Positions 9,697 through 18,807 of a stretch of 64,000 nt of DNA are shown piece after piece; position 1 is the first letter of the stretch; every line of letters starts with the position of its first letter. The position numbers and the translations under genes are program-made. The stretch covers positions 1 through 64,000 of the forward strand of contig JAFLEF010000005.1 in the NCBI GenBank assembly GCA_017309115.1. The letters run 5' to 3'. The notes under the pieces are model-generated. The model did no database searches. It worked only from the letters and a program-made list of their open reading frames with translations, and was not told where the DNA came from. The DNA comes from Verrucomicrobiota bacterium. Lineage in GTDB: Bacteria > Verrucomicrobiota > Verrucomicrobiia > Limisphaerales > UBA9464.

Positions 9697-9706
9697 CGTC
9701 CAGGAC

Positions 9707-10162
9707 TTAGCCCAGTCGGAAGCTGATCTTCTGCACCATGGTCCGACCCAGGAGATGTTGCATCCGCTCCAAAATCTCCCGGCGCCGATACCGACTCAAT
9801 TCGTCCAACCAAACGTTGCTATCCACGCTGACGAAGAGCGTGCCCTTGTGCAATCCGGTGGGCTGAGCATGCGCGGTCACGACGGGATCCATGGCCTGGG
9901 TCCAGAGCGTGAGAATCTGCGATTCCGCCTGCTTTTTTTCCAAGCGCAGACCCTGAAGAACATTGGGCAGAACGTCCGCAATGGGCCGAGCTTTGGTGGT
10001 CCGGGCGATCTCGGCCTCGGTCAGGTCCACGCGCCGCCATTCCGCCAAGACCCGCCGACGGGATCGGCTGGACGGCGGGGGACGACTGGATTTGGTGAAG
10101 GATCCGAACACGGAAGAAACTTGGGAATCAGCCCAACTGCCCCCGGCTGACTTTACCAGCAC
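9707..10162 (-). CDS. DUF721 (DciA-like) protein
   Basis: A 151-aa basic protein. The C-terminal ~95 residues (LPNVLQGLRLEKKQAESQIL ... LFVSVDSNVWLDELSRYRRR) match the DUF721 family. Its members include DciA, the loader of the replicative helicase in bacteria that lack DnaC. The N-terminal third is Ser/Arg-rich and probably disordered. A GTG start at 10162 is assumed; another GTG further inside is possible. It is convergent with the epimerase gene and divergent from the membrane protein gene, so it is probably transcribed alone. Confidence 0.75.
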   Translation of the reverse strand: MLVKSAGGSWADSQVSSVFGSFTKSSRPPPSSRSRRRVLAEWRRVDLTEAEIARTTKARPIADVLPNVLQGLRLEKKQAESQILTLWTQAMDPVVTAHAQPTGLHKGTLFVSVDSNVWLDELSRYRRREILERMQHLLGRTMVQKISFRLG

Positions 10163-10206
10163 TTTTTCGTTTCCCGCCGTAAACCTGATTTGCCACGCTC
10201 TGCCTC

Positions 10207-11163
10207 ATGCTTTGGTTGCGTCGAATCTCCAGCTGGGTTGCTGGCTGCCTCGTGCTCGTCTCGGCTTTGGGAGCTGAGTTCAAGCTTATCACCGGCGACG
10301 TTTATCGGGGCGAATTGTCCGCAGCCGACGATGACGGCATCGTGGTCCGCCTGGAAACCGGGGAGTTTTCGCCCCGGATCGACTGGGCCAAGCTGAGCGA
10401 CGAAACGCTCCGCCTGCTTGCCGAGAATCCTCGGGCCAAACGATTTGCCGAACCCCTGGTGGAACCCACGGTGGAGATTGTGCAGACCCCGGTTAAGGAG
10501 ATCCCAATTCGGGCGGTGACCACCCGGGTGACCCTGCCCGACACCAAGAAGGGACTGCTTGCTTCCCTGACATCGCCCAACGGCATCATCCTGCTTCTGG
10601 CACTGTTTTTTGCGAATTTGTACGCCGCCTACGAAGTGGCCCGCTTCAAATGGCGTCCGGTCGGCGTCGTTTGTGGTTTGTCAGCCGTGTTGCCGGTTTT
10701 GGGCTGGCTGATCTTCCTGGCGTTGCCGCGGCGGGTTCAGGAAGAGGTCGAGAGCGCCACCGAAGCCGCCGTGGCGGGAACCTCGGTTAGCGCCCCGACT
10801 ACCGCACCGGCGGCGGCGGAAGCCCCTCGTTCCGGCGCGGCTGCCGCGCTGGGCCTGTCCAAGAATGCGGCGGCGGGAGGCGGGGCAGCGGACGGATTGC
10901 CCAAGGTCTTCAAACGCGGCGAAACGACCTTCAATCGCCGGTTTTTCGAAACCCAGTTCCCCAGCTTCTTCCGGGTGGTCACCACTGAGGCCGACCGCGA
11001 TCTGGTGCTGGATATCGCCGCCGGCAAGAGCAGTGTGGTCGCGTCCCGTATCAGCCGCATCACTGCCAATGAAGCCCACTTCAAAACGGCCACGGGCCAG
11101 GAAGTCGCCGTCAATTTCCCCGAAATGGTTCAAGTGACCCTGCGCCACAAGGATGCCGCCTAA
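10207..11163 (+). CDS. Membrane protein of unknown function
   Basis: A 318-aa protein not assigned to a named family. It has a signal peptide (SWVAGCLVLVSALG) and a small beta-rich segment (FKLITGDVYRGELSAADDDG) like those in planctomycete/verrucomicrobial exported proteins. Two membrane helices follow near residues 120-135 and 150-165, then an Ala/Pro-rich linker and a C-terminal soluble domain (about 235-318). The linker suggests the C-terminal part works some distance from the membrane. The adenylate kinase gene follows 36 bases downstream and may be co-transcribed. Confidence 0.7.
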   Translation: MLWLRRISSWVAGCLVLVSALGAEFKLITGDVYRGELSAADDDGIVVRLETGEFSPRIDWAKLSDETLRLLAENPRAKRFAEPLVEPTVEIVQTPVKEIPIRAVTTRVTLPDTKKGLLASLTSPNGIILLLALFFANLYAAYEVARFKWRPVGVVCGLSAVLPVLGWLIFLALPRRVQEEVESATEAAVAGTSVSAPTTAPAAAEAPRSGAAAALGLSKNAAAGGGAADGLPKVFKRGETTFNRRFFETQFPSFFRVVTTEADRDLVLDIAAGKSSVVASRISRITANEAHFKTATGQEVAVNFPEMVQVTLRHKDAA

Positions 11164-11199
11164 TCCGGCGTCCAACCCGACCCCTCCCGCTCTCCCCTC

Positions 11200-11853
11200 G
11201 TGAAATTCCGCGCGATCCTGTTGTTCGGTGCCCCCGGCGCCGGCAAGGGCACCCAGGGGAAGATCCTGGGTCAAATCCCCAACTTCGTTCACTTCTCCTG
11301 TGGCGAGGCATTTCGCAATCTGCGGGTCGACAGCCCGCTGGGTCGCGTCTTCGTCCAGTACGCCGGCCAAGGCAAACTGGTCCCGGACGAACCCACCATT
11401 CAGCTCTGGAAGAACTCCATCGACGCTATGATCGCCACCGGCCGCTTTCACCCGGAGGCCGATACCATGCTGCTCGATGGCATTCCGCGGAATCCCCGGC
11501 AGGCGCAGATCATGGCCGAACTCATCGATGTCGTGGCCATTTTCAATCTGTTCTGTCCACAGGTGGATAAATTGGTCAGCCGATTGCAGCGGCGCGCCCT
11601 AAAGGACAATCGTCTGGATGACGCCAACGTGGAAGTCATCCGCGCCCGCCTGGAAACCTATCGGCGCGATACCCGGGCGGTGCTCGACTGCTATCCGGAG
11701 AAGGTCATCCACCAGATCGACGCCACGCAGGAACCCCTCCTGGTGCTGTTCGACATTCTCAAGATCATCACCCGGATTCCCAAGCCGGCGATCAGCGACG
11801 GCAACACCACGTTCACTCCGGCGCCGGACATCACTCCAACGACCCCGATTTGA
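11200..11853 (+). CDS. adk: Adenylate kinase, short form
   Basis: A cytosolic nucleoside monophosphate kinase that balances ATP, ADP and AMP. The P-loop GAPGAGKGT lies at residues 10-18. The NMP-binding region reads HFSCGEAFRN, and DGIPRNPRQA corresponds to the usual DGFPRTxxQA. The lid is short (RALKDNRLDD) and has no zinc-binding cysteines. A C-terminal tail of about 25 residues (ISDGNTTFTPAP...) looks disordered. The GTG start at 11200 puts the P-loop in its normal place. Of the nucleoside kinases, adenylate kinase fits best, but a kinase with different specificity is possible. Confidence 0.85.
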   Translation: MKFRAILLFGAPGAGKGTQGKILGQIPNFVHFSCGEAFRNLRVDSPLGRVFVQYAGQGKLVPDEPTIQLWKNSIDAMIATGRFHPEADTMLLDGIPRNPRQAQIMAELIDVVAIFNLFCPQVDKLVSRLQRRALKDNRLDDANVEVIRARLETYRRDTRAVLDCYPEKVIHQIDATQEPLLVLFDILKIITRIPKPAISDGNTTFTPAPDITPTTPI

Positions 11854-11918
11854 GCGTTCCCTGAATCTGCGGCTTGCCTTCCGCGTCGGGTGCCGGGAAC
11901 GCTATTCCCCGTCACCTC

Positions 11919-12704
11919 ATGAAAACACTCGCCTGGCTTTCGCTCAGTGCCGTCGTCGTCTCGTCCGCTTTGGGACAGGGCGTTGGCTACACCGACACCC
12001 CCACCATCCGCGGTCAGAAGTGGAAGGTTCACGACAAGGACCGACCCAATCCGCCGGTCGTCACCCCCGGAGCCACCTTCAGCAATGGCGCCCCAGCGCC
12101 CTCTGACGCCATCGTCCTCTTCGACGGCAAGGATTTGTCCCGCTGGAAAACCGGCCAGGGCGAAGCCAAGTGGAAGGTCGAGAACGGATATTTTGAAGTC
12201 GTGCCGAAATCCGGTGACCTGAGCACCAAGGATCAGTTTGGCACCGTTCAATTACATCTGGAGTTCGCCACGCCTTCCAAGGTGGAAGGGGAAAGCCAGG
12301 GCCGGGGCAATTCCGGCGTGTTCTTCCACGACCAATTCGAAATCCAGGTGCTCGATAGCTACAAGAACAAGACCTACGCCGATGGCCAGGCTGGTGGACT
12401 GTACGGTCAGTGGCCGCCGCTGGTGAATGCCATCCGGCCCCCGGGCGAGTGGAACACCTACGACATCGTGTTCGAAGCGCCGGAGTTCGACGCCGCTGGC
12501 AAGCTGGTGAAGCCGGCTTACGTCACTGCCTTCCTGAACGGCGTGTGCGTCCACAATCGCAAGGAGCTTAACGGACCCACCAACCACCGCGCCACCGATC
12601 CTTACAAGGCCTACTCCGGCAAGGGCGGCCTGCGCCTCCAGGATCACGGGAATCCGACGCGGTTCCGGAACATCTGGATCCGTCCCATCGGCGAGTACAA
12701 CTGA
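11919..12704 (+). CDS. Secreted DUF1080 (3-keto-disaccharide hydrolase) protein
   Basis: A 261-aa exported protein with one DUF1080 domain, a concanavalin-like fold annotated as 3-keto-disaccharide hydrolase. Typical motifs are IVLFDGKDLSRW, WKVENGYFEVVP, GNSGVFF and GGLRLQDHGNPTRFRNIWIRP. The signal peptide is LAWLSLSAVVVSSALG. The ATG at 11919 begins that signal peptide; the reading frame extends 45 bases further upstream without protein-like sequence. Such proteins accompany oxidoreductases and isomerases in sugar or glycoside breakdown. Confidence 0.9.
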   Translation: MKTLAWLSLSAVVVSSALGQGVGYTDTPTIRGQKWKVHDKDRPNPPVVTPGATFSNGAPAPSDAIVLFDGKDLSRWKTGQGEAKWKVENGYFEVVPKSGDLSTKDQFGTVQLHLEFATPSKVEGESQGRGNSGVFFHDQFEIQVLDSYKNKTYADGQAGGLYGQWPPLVNAIRPPGEWNTYDIVFEAPEFDAAGKLVKPAYVTAFLNGVCVHNRKELNGPTNHRATDPYKAYSGKGGLRLQDHGNPTRFRNIWIRPIGEYN

Positions 12705-12717
12705 GCGACCGGTCCAA

Positions 12718-12826
12718 CGTAGCCGCCGAAGGGACGAGGCGCTGGCTCACCCAGTCAAATCCACGCGCCAGATTCCCAGCATCGCGCCACGACACCCAAT
12801 GGCGCCTCCTGCCGTCGGCGGCTACG
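12718..12826. repeat. Palindromic (MITE-like) element, CGTAGCCGCCGA arms
   Basis: Left arm 12718-12742 begins CGTAGCCGCCGAAGGGACGA. Right arm 12802-12826 is its reverse complement with three mismatches over 24 bases. About 60 bases separate the arms. The element fills the gap after the DUF1080 gene. Its size and long arms fit a non-autonomous mobile element or a large REP structure. Confidence 0.65.
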
Positions 12827-12832
12827 CGCCCC

Positions 12833-12862
12833 GGTGGGGCGAGGCTTCCGCCGAGCCGTTCG
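12833..12862 (+). repeat. Intergenic repeat, GGTGGGGCGAGG family (copy 2)
   Basis: Second copy of the element at 232-261, placed directly after the palindromic element and followed by iterated seven-base GCTTACC-like units at about 12869-12893. Confidence 0.65.
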
Positions 12863-12892
12863 CGTCCTTACCGCTTACCTCTTACCCGTTCC

Positions 12893-13678
12893 TCACGGCT
12901 TCCGCGCCGCCGAACGCTCCTTCAACCAGTCCCAATCAGTCGTCGGATCGGCCGCGTAGATCCCACCCGCCCCACCCTTCACATTAGGCCGAATGGTCGC
13001 CCCTGGACCCGTGGTCACCTGCCACCGATGTGCCTCCGCATGGCCATCCCCAAAGGTCAGGTTAGCCGCGCCATTGTGGTAACTGGCGGGTAAATTGCCC
13101 CACTTCGGGGCCTCCTCCAGACGGTTCATAAAGAAGCCGTCGTTCACCGTGTCCGGATGCTCGTCCAGAAAGATGAACACCAGGGCCGGGCTAGCGAGAT
13201 CCGTGTCCCGGAACGCCTGCACATAGGAGGGATTGAAGCGGTTGGTCAACTCCCCAGGATCGCCCACGAGGGAGTTCATGGAGAAGCTGCGCGTGCGCGG
13301 ACCCACCAGACTCTTGGATTGATCCGAAGGGCACTTGAACACCGCCACCGAACGTCCGACGTAGCTGCCGAGCTTGGCGTCCGTCAGATAGGCCTGATTC
13401 GTGTTCTCCTCGGAGTCCTCCCAGTTCATCACGTGGTTGACCCAGTTGTCGCGGCGCGCCCGGGTCTCCCCCACACCGTGATTGTTCACCAGCCGATCGG
13501 CGTGATCATTGCCGTACAATTGCCAGCCCAGCTGGAGCTGCTTCAAGTGACTTTGACAGGCGGTGCCCTGGGCTCGGGCCTTGGCCTTGCCCAACGCCGG
13601 CAGCAGAAGTCCCGCGAGAATCGCAATGATGGCGATCACCACCAGGAGTTCGATCAGCGAAAAGGCAGCACGACGCAT
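12893..13678 (-). CDS. Prepilin-like protein with H-X9-DG C-terminal motif
   Basis: A 261-aa protein with a type IV/type II prepilin leader, cut after the short basic peptide MRRAA. A hydrophobic helix ([20 protein letters not shown]) follows. The body has ESTN-like and CPSD segments and the C-terminal [21 protein letters not shown] of the large verrucomicrobial/planctomycete H-X9-DG family. It should sit in the inner membrane and be assembled by a secretion or pilus system; its exact role is unknown. The ATG at 13678 is chosen because it gives the normal short leader; the same frame extends 268 codons upstream, antisense to the dehydrogenase gene. Confidence 0.9.
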   Translation of the reverse strand: MRRAAFSLIELLVVIAIIAILAGLLLPALGKAKARAQGTACQSHLKQLQLGWQLYGNDHADRLVNNHGVGETRARRDNWVNHVMNWEDSEENTNQAYLTDAKLGSYVGRSVAVFKCPSDQSKSLVGPRTRSFSMNSLVGDPGELTNRFNPSYVQAFRDTDLASPALVFIFLDEHPDTVNDGFFMNRLEEAPKWGNLPASYHNGAANLTFGDGHAEAHRWQVTTGPGATIRPNVKGGAGGIYAADPTTDWDWLKERSAARKP

Positions 13679-13728
13679 GTGAAGTCCATCGACGGCGGGA
13701 GGGCGGGGGGATTCACCGCAATTCGGCT

Positions 13729-14757
13729 CTAATCCAAGCTGACCACGGCCTTGATCACGCCGGACTCCGGTTTCAGCCAACCCGGGAACGCGTCGATCAC
13801 CGTGGAGAACGGGGCGCGATGGGTGATCCAGGGTTGGGTATTGATGCGACCGGTTTCGATCAGCGAAATAATCCGGGTGAAGTCGGGACCAAGGGCGTTG
13901 CGGCTCGCCATGAGGGTGAGTTCGCGTCGATGCATCACCGGCGAATGCAGGAAGGACAATTCCGCCTGCGTGATGCCGACGTAGACCAATCGGCCGGCGA
14001 AGGCGCAGTAGTTCAACGCGTGGCTCATCGATTTGTTCGACCCGGTGGCGTCGATGACGACGTGGGCGAGTTCCCCACCGGTCAGCTCCGCCAGTCGTGT
14101 TGCTTCCGAGCCATCGCCGCGAGTCAGGATGGTGTCGGGGATTCCCATCACCTCTCGCACGAACGCCAGGCGTTGCTCGTTCATGTCCATTACGATGGTC
14201 CGGGCGCCGGCCACCTTGGTGAATTCCATGGCCGAGAGTCCGATGGGCCCCGCGCCAATGATCAGCGCGGTTTCGCCAGTGCGCAGCTGACTGCGATTCA
14301 CCGCATGGCAGCCGATGGCCAGGGTTTCGACCAAGGCGGATTGCTCGTAGGATAGTCCGTTGGCCGGATGCAGTTTGCGGGCCGGCAGGATAATGCGGTC
14401 GCACAGACCGCCGTCGCACATCACGCCCAGCGTCTGGTTGGATTCGCAGCAATTGGTATGACCCCGGCGGCACGCGGAACACTTCTGACAGTTCAGATAC
14501 GGTTCCACGGAGCAGCGATCCCCCGGGCGAACGTTCGTGACCCCGTCGCCCACCGCGAGGACTTCCACGCCCAGTTCGTGACCGGGGATTCGCGGGTAGC
14601 TGTAGAACGGCATCTTGCCGAGGAACCCACCGTAATCGGTGCCGCAGATGCCGACTCGATGAACCCGGAGCAGCGCTTCACCGGGCCCGGGCGCGGGCGG
14701 TTCGGGAAGGTCGAGAAACCGGAAGGACTGCGGACGTTCGAGCTGGAGTGCTTGCAT
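13729..14757 (-). CDS. Zinc-dependent alcohol dehydrogenase family protein
   Basis: A 342-aa medium-chain dehydrogenase. Catalytic zinc ligands are visible in GICGTD and GHELG, structural zinc cysteines in [15 protein letters not shown], and the NAD-binding motif as [13 protein letters not shown]. The layout resembles sorbitol, threonine or galactonate dehydrogenases; the substrate is probably a sugar alcohol or sugar acid, but this is inference. It is cytosolic. The ATG at 14757 follows a normal N-terminus ([20 protein letters not shown]). Confidence 0.9.
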   Translation of the reverse strand: MQALQLERPQSFRFLDLPEPPAPGPGEALLRVHRVGICGTDYGGFLGKMPFYSYPRIPGHELGVEVLAVGDGVTNVRPGDRCSVEPYLNCQKCSACRRGHTNCCESNQTLGVMCDGGLCDRIILPARKLHPANGLSYEQSALVETLAIGCHAVNRSQLRTGETALIIGAGPIGLSAMEFTKVAGARTIVMDMNEQRLAFVREVMGIPDTILTRGDGSEATRLAELTGGELAHVVIDATGSNKSMSHALNYCAFAGRLVYVGITQAELSFLHSPVMHRRELTLMASRNALGPDFTRIISLIETGRINTQPWITHRAPFSTVIDAFPGWLKPESGVIKAVVSLD

Positions 14758-14854
14758 GAATCGGAATCAGGAGCCGAAGCCCCGGGGCGAAGCTTGCTCC
14801 GAGACCGCCGGCAAACGCACGCCGGATCTGAACCTGCCCAGAAAGGCCAGGACT

Positions 14855-14879
14855 GGTAGGGGGACGCTCTGCGGAGCCG
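14855..14879 (-). repeat. Intergenic repeat, 25-bp GCTCCGCGGAGC family (copy 2)
   Basis: Reverse-oriented copy of the element at 299-323 with two substitutions. A GGAGTGCGGTAGCC...GGACTCC segment, related to the hairpins at about 190-224 and 18721-18752, follows at once. The repeats occupy the gap between the dehydrogenase and the permease. Confidence 0.75.
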
Positions 14880-14914
14880 ATATGGAGTGCGGTAGCCGGA
14901 CTCCAAAAAGTGGT

Positions 14915-15679
14915 TCAAAACGCCCCGAGTAACTTGAACGCCGCCACAACCGCGAAGGCCAATACCAGCGAGTCGAAGCCGCGTTGCGGGATGCGGGTGA
15001 CAATCTCTCGGCCCAGGAACAGTCCGGCGAAAATCACGGGCACCAGCATCAGATTGAAGGTCAGCGTGGGGGTGGTGATGAGCCCCAACTGCGCGCTAAA
15101 GGGGACCTTGATGAGATTGATCAGGAGAAAGAACCACGCGCTGGTCCCAACAAAATCCGCCTTGGGCAACGCCACAGCGAGGAGATAGAGGGCCATGACA
15201 GGTCCAGCCGCATTGGCCAGCATGGTCGTCACGCCGGCGGTAAATCCCATGGTCCAGGCAAACCCCCGGGTGTGGGGAACGGCGGCGAAGAGTCCGGGCT
15301 TCCAATTCCGCAGGATTTGCAGCAGGGCCAACACGAGGACAATGCCACCAATCACCGGATTGAAGCGGGCTCCGGGCAAACCAGTGTGCTGCGCCCATCG
15401 CATGATCGCCCATCCCGCTGCCACCCCAACGATGGCCGGTGGCAGGGTGCGCACCACATGCGCCCATTGCGCGTGGCGACGAAACAGCCAGACCGCTCCC
15501 AGATCGCCGGCGATCAACATCGGCAGGACCACTCCGGTGGATGCCAAGCCAGGGAACAGCTGGGCGAAAATGACCACGTGCATCAGACTGATGCCGGGCA
15601 AGCCGCTCTTGGAGATCCCGATGCCCAGACCTGCCAGCACCGACAAGAGCCATTGCGTCAGGGAGAAGTCAGGCAACAC
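14915..15679 (-). CDS. TauE/SafE family sulfite/sulfonate permease
   Basis: A 254-aa inner-membrane protein with about eight hydrophobic segments. It belongs to the TauE/SafE family, which exports sulfite or moves sulfonates and other anions. Family signs are the N-terminal GLGIGISKSGLPG, the central GFTAGVTTMLANAAGPVMALYLL, and the C-terminal LGREIVTRIPQR. Sulfatases in the window release sulfate rather than sulfite, so a link to them is not established. The ATG at 15679 starts just before the first helix. Confidence 0.88.
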   Translation of the reverse strand: MLPDFSLTQWLLSVLAGLGIGISKSGLPGISLMHVVIFAQLFPGLASTGVVLPMLIAGDLGAVWLFRRHAQWAHVVRTLPPAIVGVAAGWAIMRWAQHTGLPGARFNPVIGGIVLVLALLQILRNWKPGLFAAVPHTRGFAWTMGFTAGVTTMLANAAGPVMALYLLAVALPKADFVGTSAWFFLLINLIKVPFSAQLGLITTPTLTFNLMLVPVIFAGLFLGREIVTRIPQRGFDSLVLAFAVVAAFKLLGAF

Positions 15680-15729
15680 AGGAACAGAGTGGGAACGAAG
15701 TGTTGGCCTGACTCACGGTTCAACCGCGT

Positions 15730-15930
15730 TCAGAAAGGCAGGTGCGGGGGCGGCAGAATTCCATACTGAGCCAGTAGCCACCAGGCCCCGACGGCTAAGA
15801 TGACCAGGACCGATAGCCAAAAAACGACTTTCAGAAGTGACTTCGTCAGCTTCCAAACAACTGCCAAGCCGCACAGCGCCACCACGACCAAGCCGGCCGA
15901 AATCAAGTAGGCCTTGGTCTCGTGACTCAT
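15730..15930 (-). CDS. Small membrane protein, unknown
   Basis: A 66-aa protein with two adjacent hydrophobic segments (AYLISAGLVVVALCGLAVV and VVFWLSVLVILAVGAWWLL) separated by KLTKSLLK. This gives a likely hairpin in the inner membrane. It lies 3 bases after the DAHP synthase stop and 50 bases before the permease, in the same direction, so the three may be one transcript. No family was recognised. Confidence 0.6.
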   Translation of the reverse strand: MSHETKAYLISAGLVVVALCGLAVVWKLTKSLLKVVFWLSVLVILAVGAWWLLAQYGILPPPHLPF

Positions 15931-15933
15931 GAC

Positions 15934-17004
15934 TTAGGCGGCGGTCAGGACAGGCCGGGTCGCGCGCAGACGCTCGGCGCCGTGCCGCAGCATCCGCTCG
16001 GTGACGTCCCAGCCCAGACAGGCATCGGTCAGCGAAATGCCGTATTGGAGATCGGCGAGATTCTTCGGAATGGGCTGATTTCCTTCCAACAGATGGCTCT
16101 CAATCATCACGCCGATGAGCGGGTCGCTACCTTCGACGCGTTGGGAGATCAGATTCAGCCAAACTTCCTCCTGCTTCGCGTGCTGCTTGCTCGAGTTGGC
16201 GTGGGAGCAGTCCACCATTAGCCCGTCGGGCAGCCCGGCCTTGCGCAACTGTGCGGCGGCGTCGGCAATGCTGGCGGCGTCGAAATTGGTGCGGGCCCGG
16301 CCGCCACGGAGCACCACGTGACCCTCGGGATTGCCGACCGTTTGGACCACCGCGACCGCGCCGGTGTCATCAATACCCAGAAAGTGGTGCGGATGCCGTG
16401 CGCTCAGCATGGCGTCGATGGCAATCTGCAAGGAGCCGTCGGTGCCGTTCTTGAGGCCGACGGGCATGGACAAGCCGCTGGCCATTTCGCGGTGGGTCTG
16501 GCTTTCGGTGGTGCGGGCGCCAATGGCGGCCCAGCTGACCAGATCCGCGGTGTATTGCGGGACGATCGGATCCAGAAACTCCGTGGCCGCGGGAATACCC
16601 AACTCGTTGATGTCCAACAGAAGTTTGCGAGCGACGCGAAGACCTTCCTCGACGTCGTACGTGCCGTCCAAGTGGGGATCGTTGATGAGTCCCTTCCAGC
16701 CGATGGTGGTGCGGGGCTTCTCGAAATAGACCCGCATGACCAGGAACAGCTGGTCCTGGACCTCAGGAGCCAGTTTGGCGAGCCGCTGAGCGTACTCGAG
16801 GGCGCTCTTGGGATCGTGAATGGAGCAGGGACCAAGGACGACCAGCAGGCGCGGGTCTTCGCGGCGGAGAATTCGTTGCACCGTGGCGCGGCCGTTCACC
16901 ACGGTCGCGTTGCTGCGTTCCGTCATGGGCAGCTCGTTCTTCAGGTCGCGGGGCGCCTGGAGCCGGCGGGTGCGGACGACCCTCAGGTCGTGCGTTTGTT
17001 GCAT
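15934..17004 (-). CDS. aroF: 3-deoxy-7-phosphoheptulonate (DAHP) synthase, class I
   Basis: The first enzyme of aromatic amino acid synthesis: it joins phosphoenolpyruvate and erythrose 4-phosphate. The 356-aa length and motifs [41 protein letters not shown] and [12 protein letters not shown] identify the E. coli AroF/G/H type. No separate chorismate mutase or ACT domain is fused, so feedback regulation, if any, would act through the N-terminal extension. Which of the three E. coli paralogues it matches best was not determined; the symbol is generic. Confidence 0.93.
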   Translation of the reverse strand: MQQTHDLRVVRTRRLQAPRDLKNELPMTERSNATVVNGRATVQRILRREDPRLLVVLGPCSIHDPKSALEYAQRLAKLAPEVQDQLFLVMRVYFEKPRTTIGWKGLINDPHLDGTYDVEEGLRVARKLLLDINELGIPAATEFLDPIVPQYTADLVSWAAIGARTTESQTHREMASGLSMPVGLKNGTDGSLQIAIDAMLSARHPHHFLGIDDTGAVAVVQTVGNPEGHVVLRGGRARTNFDAASIADAAAQLRKAGLPDGLMVDCSHANSSKQHAKQEEVWLNLISQRVEGSDPLIGVMIESHLLEGNQPIPKNLADLQYGISLTDACLGWDVTERMLRHGAERLRATRPVLTAA

Positions 17005-17236
17005 AACAGGGGGAAGATCCTAGCGAAGCCCCGAGCCCTTGGCGAGCAGTCGGTGAAGTCCTGGGACGGAAGGCGGGGGGAAAGCTGAGAGCTGAGAGCT
17101 GAGAGCTGAGAGGCCGGAAGGAGTGGGGCGACGCTCGACGGAGCGGTGCGTACATGGACGGCTCCGCGGAGCGTCGCCCTACCAGTCTGCCGCTTACCGC
17201 TTACCCCTTTTCCGACCTCTCAGCTCTCAGCTACCC
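17005..17236. repeat. Intergenic repeat island
   Basis: The gap between aroF and proA is almost all repeats. AGCTGAG is repeated four times at 17083-17112. The sequences GGGCGACGCTC (17127-17137) and GAGCGTCGCCC (17170-17180) form an inverted pair around the GCTCCGCGGAGC element. CGCTTACC-like heptamers lie at about 17190-17206 and CTCAGCT units at about 17217-17232. No gene or clear promoter is visible. Confidence 0.7.
17159..17183 (+). repeat. Intergenic repeat, 25-bp GCTCCGCGGAGC family (copy 3)
   Basis: Exact copy of the element at 299-323, in the same orientation, inside the aroF-proA repeat island. Confidence 0.8.
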
Positions 17237-18517
17237 TCATCCCCTCACCTGGCCGGTTCCCCAGCCCAGCCACTTGTAGCTGCACAACTCCTCCAGGCCC
17301 ATCGGACCGCGGGCACCCACCTTGTCCGTGCTGATGCCGATTTCCGCTCCCATCCCGAACTCCCCGCCGTCCGTGAATCGGGTGCTGGCATTCCAATAGA
17401 CCGTTGCCGAGTCGACGTCGGTTAGAAACTTGCGGGCCGTGGCCTCATTGGCGGTCACAATGGCGTCGCTGTGGGCCGATCCAAACTGGTGAATGTGGTC
17501 CACCGCTTCCCCCACGCCGGCGATGACGCGGACGTTGAGCACGTAGTCGTTGTATTCCGTGGCGTAGTCCTGATCCGTGGCCAGCTTCATTCGAAGATCC
17601 GGAATGCCTTGGAGGAGTTCCAACGACTGGGCATCGCCTCGAAACTCGACGTTGCGGCTTTGAAGCTTCCGGGCGGCCCGGGGCAGGAACTCCACGGCCA
17701 CGGCCCGATCCACCAACAGGGTTTCAACCGCGTTACAGGCCGAAGGACGTTGAACCTTGGCATTCCAAAGAATGGATTCGGCCATGTTCAGGTCAGCTTC
17801 ACGATCGACGTAAAGGTGGCACACGCCCTTGTAGTGTTTGATCACCGGGACCTTCGAACACTCCGTGACGGCGCGGATCAGTCCCTCCCCACCGCGTGGC
17901 ATGCAGAGATCCACGTATTGGGTCTGGGAAAGCAGGATGGGAACCGCCTCTCGATCGGTGGTGGGGACGACCTGAATTGCGGCCGCGGGAAACCGGGGAC
18001 CCAGGGTTCGCCGGCCGGCTTCAACCATCAGGCGGGCGATGGTTTGATTGGAGTTCAGCGCCTCCTTGCCGCCGCGCAGGATGGTCGCATTGCCGGTCTT
18101 GAAACAAAGACTGGCAGCATCGGCGGTCACGTTGGGTCGGGATTCGTAGATGATAACCACCACGCCGATGGGTGTGCTGATCTTTTGCAACCGCAAGCCA
18201 TTGGGTCGGACCCGTTCGTCGAGAATTCGTCCCACCGGATCCGGCAGCGCGGCCACTTCCTGGACGCCACCGGCCATGGCGGCGATCCGCGCCTCATTGA
18301 GGGTGAGCCGATCCATCATCGCCGAACTGAGTCCCAGCGTCTTGCCCACCTCCAAGTCCAGCGCGTTGGCGGCGAGGAGTTCCGGTCCGGCGCCCGCGAG
18401 CGCTTCGGCCATCGCCTGCAGCGCCAGATCGCGTTCCTCCGAGGACAGGCGCGCCAACTCCCGCGAAGCGGTTTTCGCGTCACGAGCCAATCCGGTGATC
18501 TGTTCGGTCAACGTCAC
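17237..18517 (-). CDS. proA: Gamma-glutamyl phosphate reductase
   Basis: The second step of proline synthesis: NADPH-dependent reduction of glutamyl 5-phosphate to the semialdehyde, in the cytosol. The 426-aa protein has the ProA pattern throughout, including PIGVVVIIYESRPNVT, GNATILRGGKEA and the catalytic cysteine in RPSACNAVETLL. The end GLEELCSYKWLGWG matches the usual GLxxLTTYKW tail. A GTG at 18517 is chosen (VTLTEQI...); upstream codons back to 18610 run into repeats, and AAGG/CAGG lies at a usable distance before the GTG. No proB was seen in the window. Confidence 0.95.
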   Translation of the reverse strand: MTLTEQITGLARDAKTASRELARLSSEERDLALQAMAEALAGAGPELLAANALDLEVGKTLGLSSAMMDRLTLNEARIAAMAGGVQEVAALPDPVGRILDERVRPNGLRLQKISTPIGVVVIIYESRPNVTADAASLCFKTGNATILRGGKEALNSNQTIARLMVEAGRRTLGPRFPAAAIQVVPTTDREAVPILLSQTQYVDLCMPRGGEGLIRAVTECSKVPVIKHYKGVCHLYVDREADLNMAESILWNAKVQRPSACNAVETLLVDRAVAVEFLPRAARKLQSRNVEFRGDAQSLELLQGIPDLRMKLATDQDYATEYNDYVLNVRVIAGVGEAVDHIHQFGSAHSDAIVTANEATARKFLTDVDSATVYWNASTRFTDGGEFGMGAEIGISTDKVGARGPMGLEELCSYKWLGWGTGQVRG

Positions 18518-18651
18518 GAGCCTGACCTTAGGGTTCGGGAAGAAAATGGAAAGAACAGGGAGTGGCGGAGCTGTTTGTGGAGTGCGGCAGACCTTCTGCC
18601 GCTTTCCCACGAGCGAGGCGCAGGAGTATCCGACGCGTCACCACTCCACCT

Positions 18652-18752
18652 CTGGGAGCGCCGGCGTCTCGCCGGCATGTTTCCCACACGTCACCATTCC
18701 ACCTACGCTTGGGAAAATGGGAAAGCGGTAGCATGGGCTACCGCACTCCATA
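18652..18752 (+). repeat. 100-bp direct repeat, copy A
   Basis: Begins CTGGGAGCGCCGGCGTCTCG and contains the hairpin GCCGGCGTCTCGCCGGC, then TTTCCCACACGTCACC, then a GCGGTAGC...GCTACCGC hairpin. Copy B at 18808-18907 has the same order of parts with about ten to fifteen scattered differences. Confidence 0.75.
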
Positions 18753-18772
18753 TCCGGTTCGACCCTTCCGGC

Positions 18773-18803
18773 CTCTCAACTCTCAGCTCTCAGCTCTCAG
18801 CTA
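18773..18803. repeat. Heptamer iteration, CTCAGCT units
   Basis: Three to four tandem seven-base units (CTCAACT, CTCAGCT, CTCAGCT) between the two 100-bp direct repeats. It is the reverse complement of the AGCTGAG array at 17083-17112. Confidence 0.65.
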
Positions 18804-18807
18804 CCTT

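Noticed and set aside
16251-17088. A plus-strand frame opposite DAHP synthase
   Set aside because: DAHP synthase motifs on the minus strand are unambiguous.
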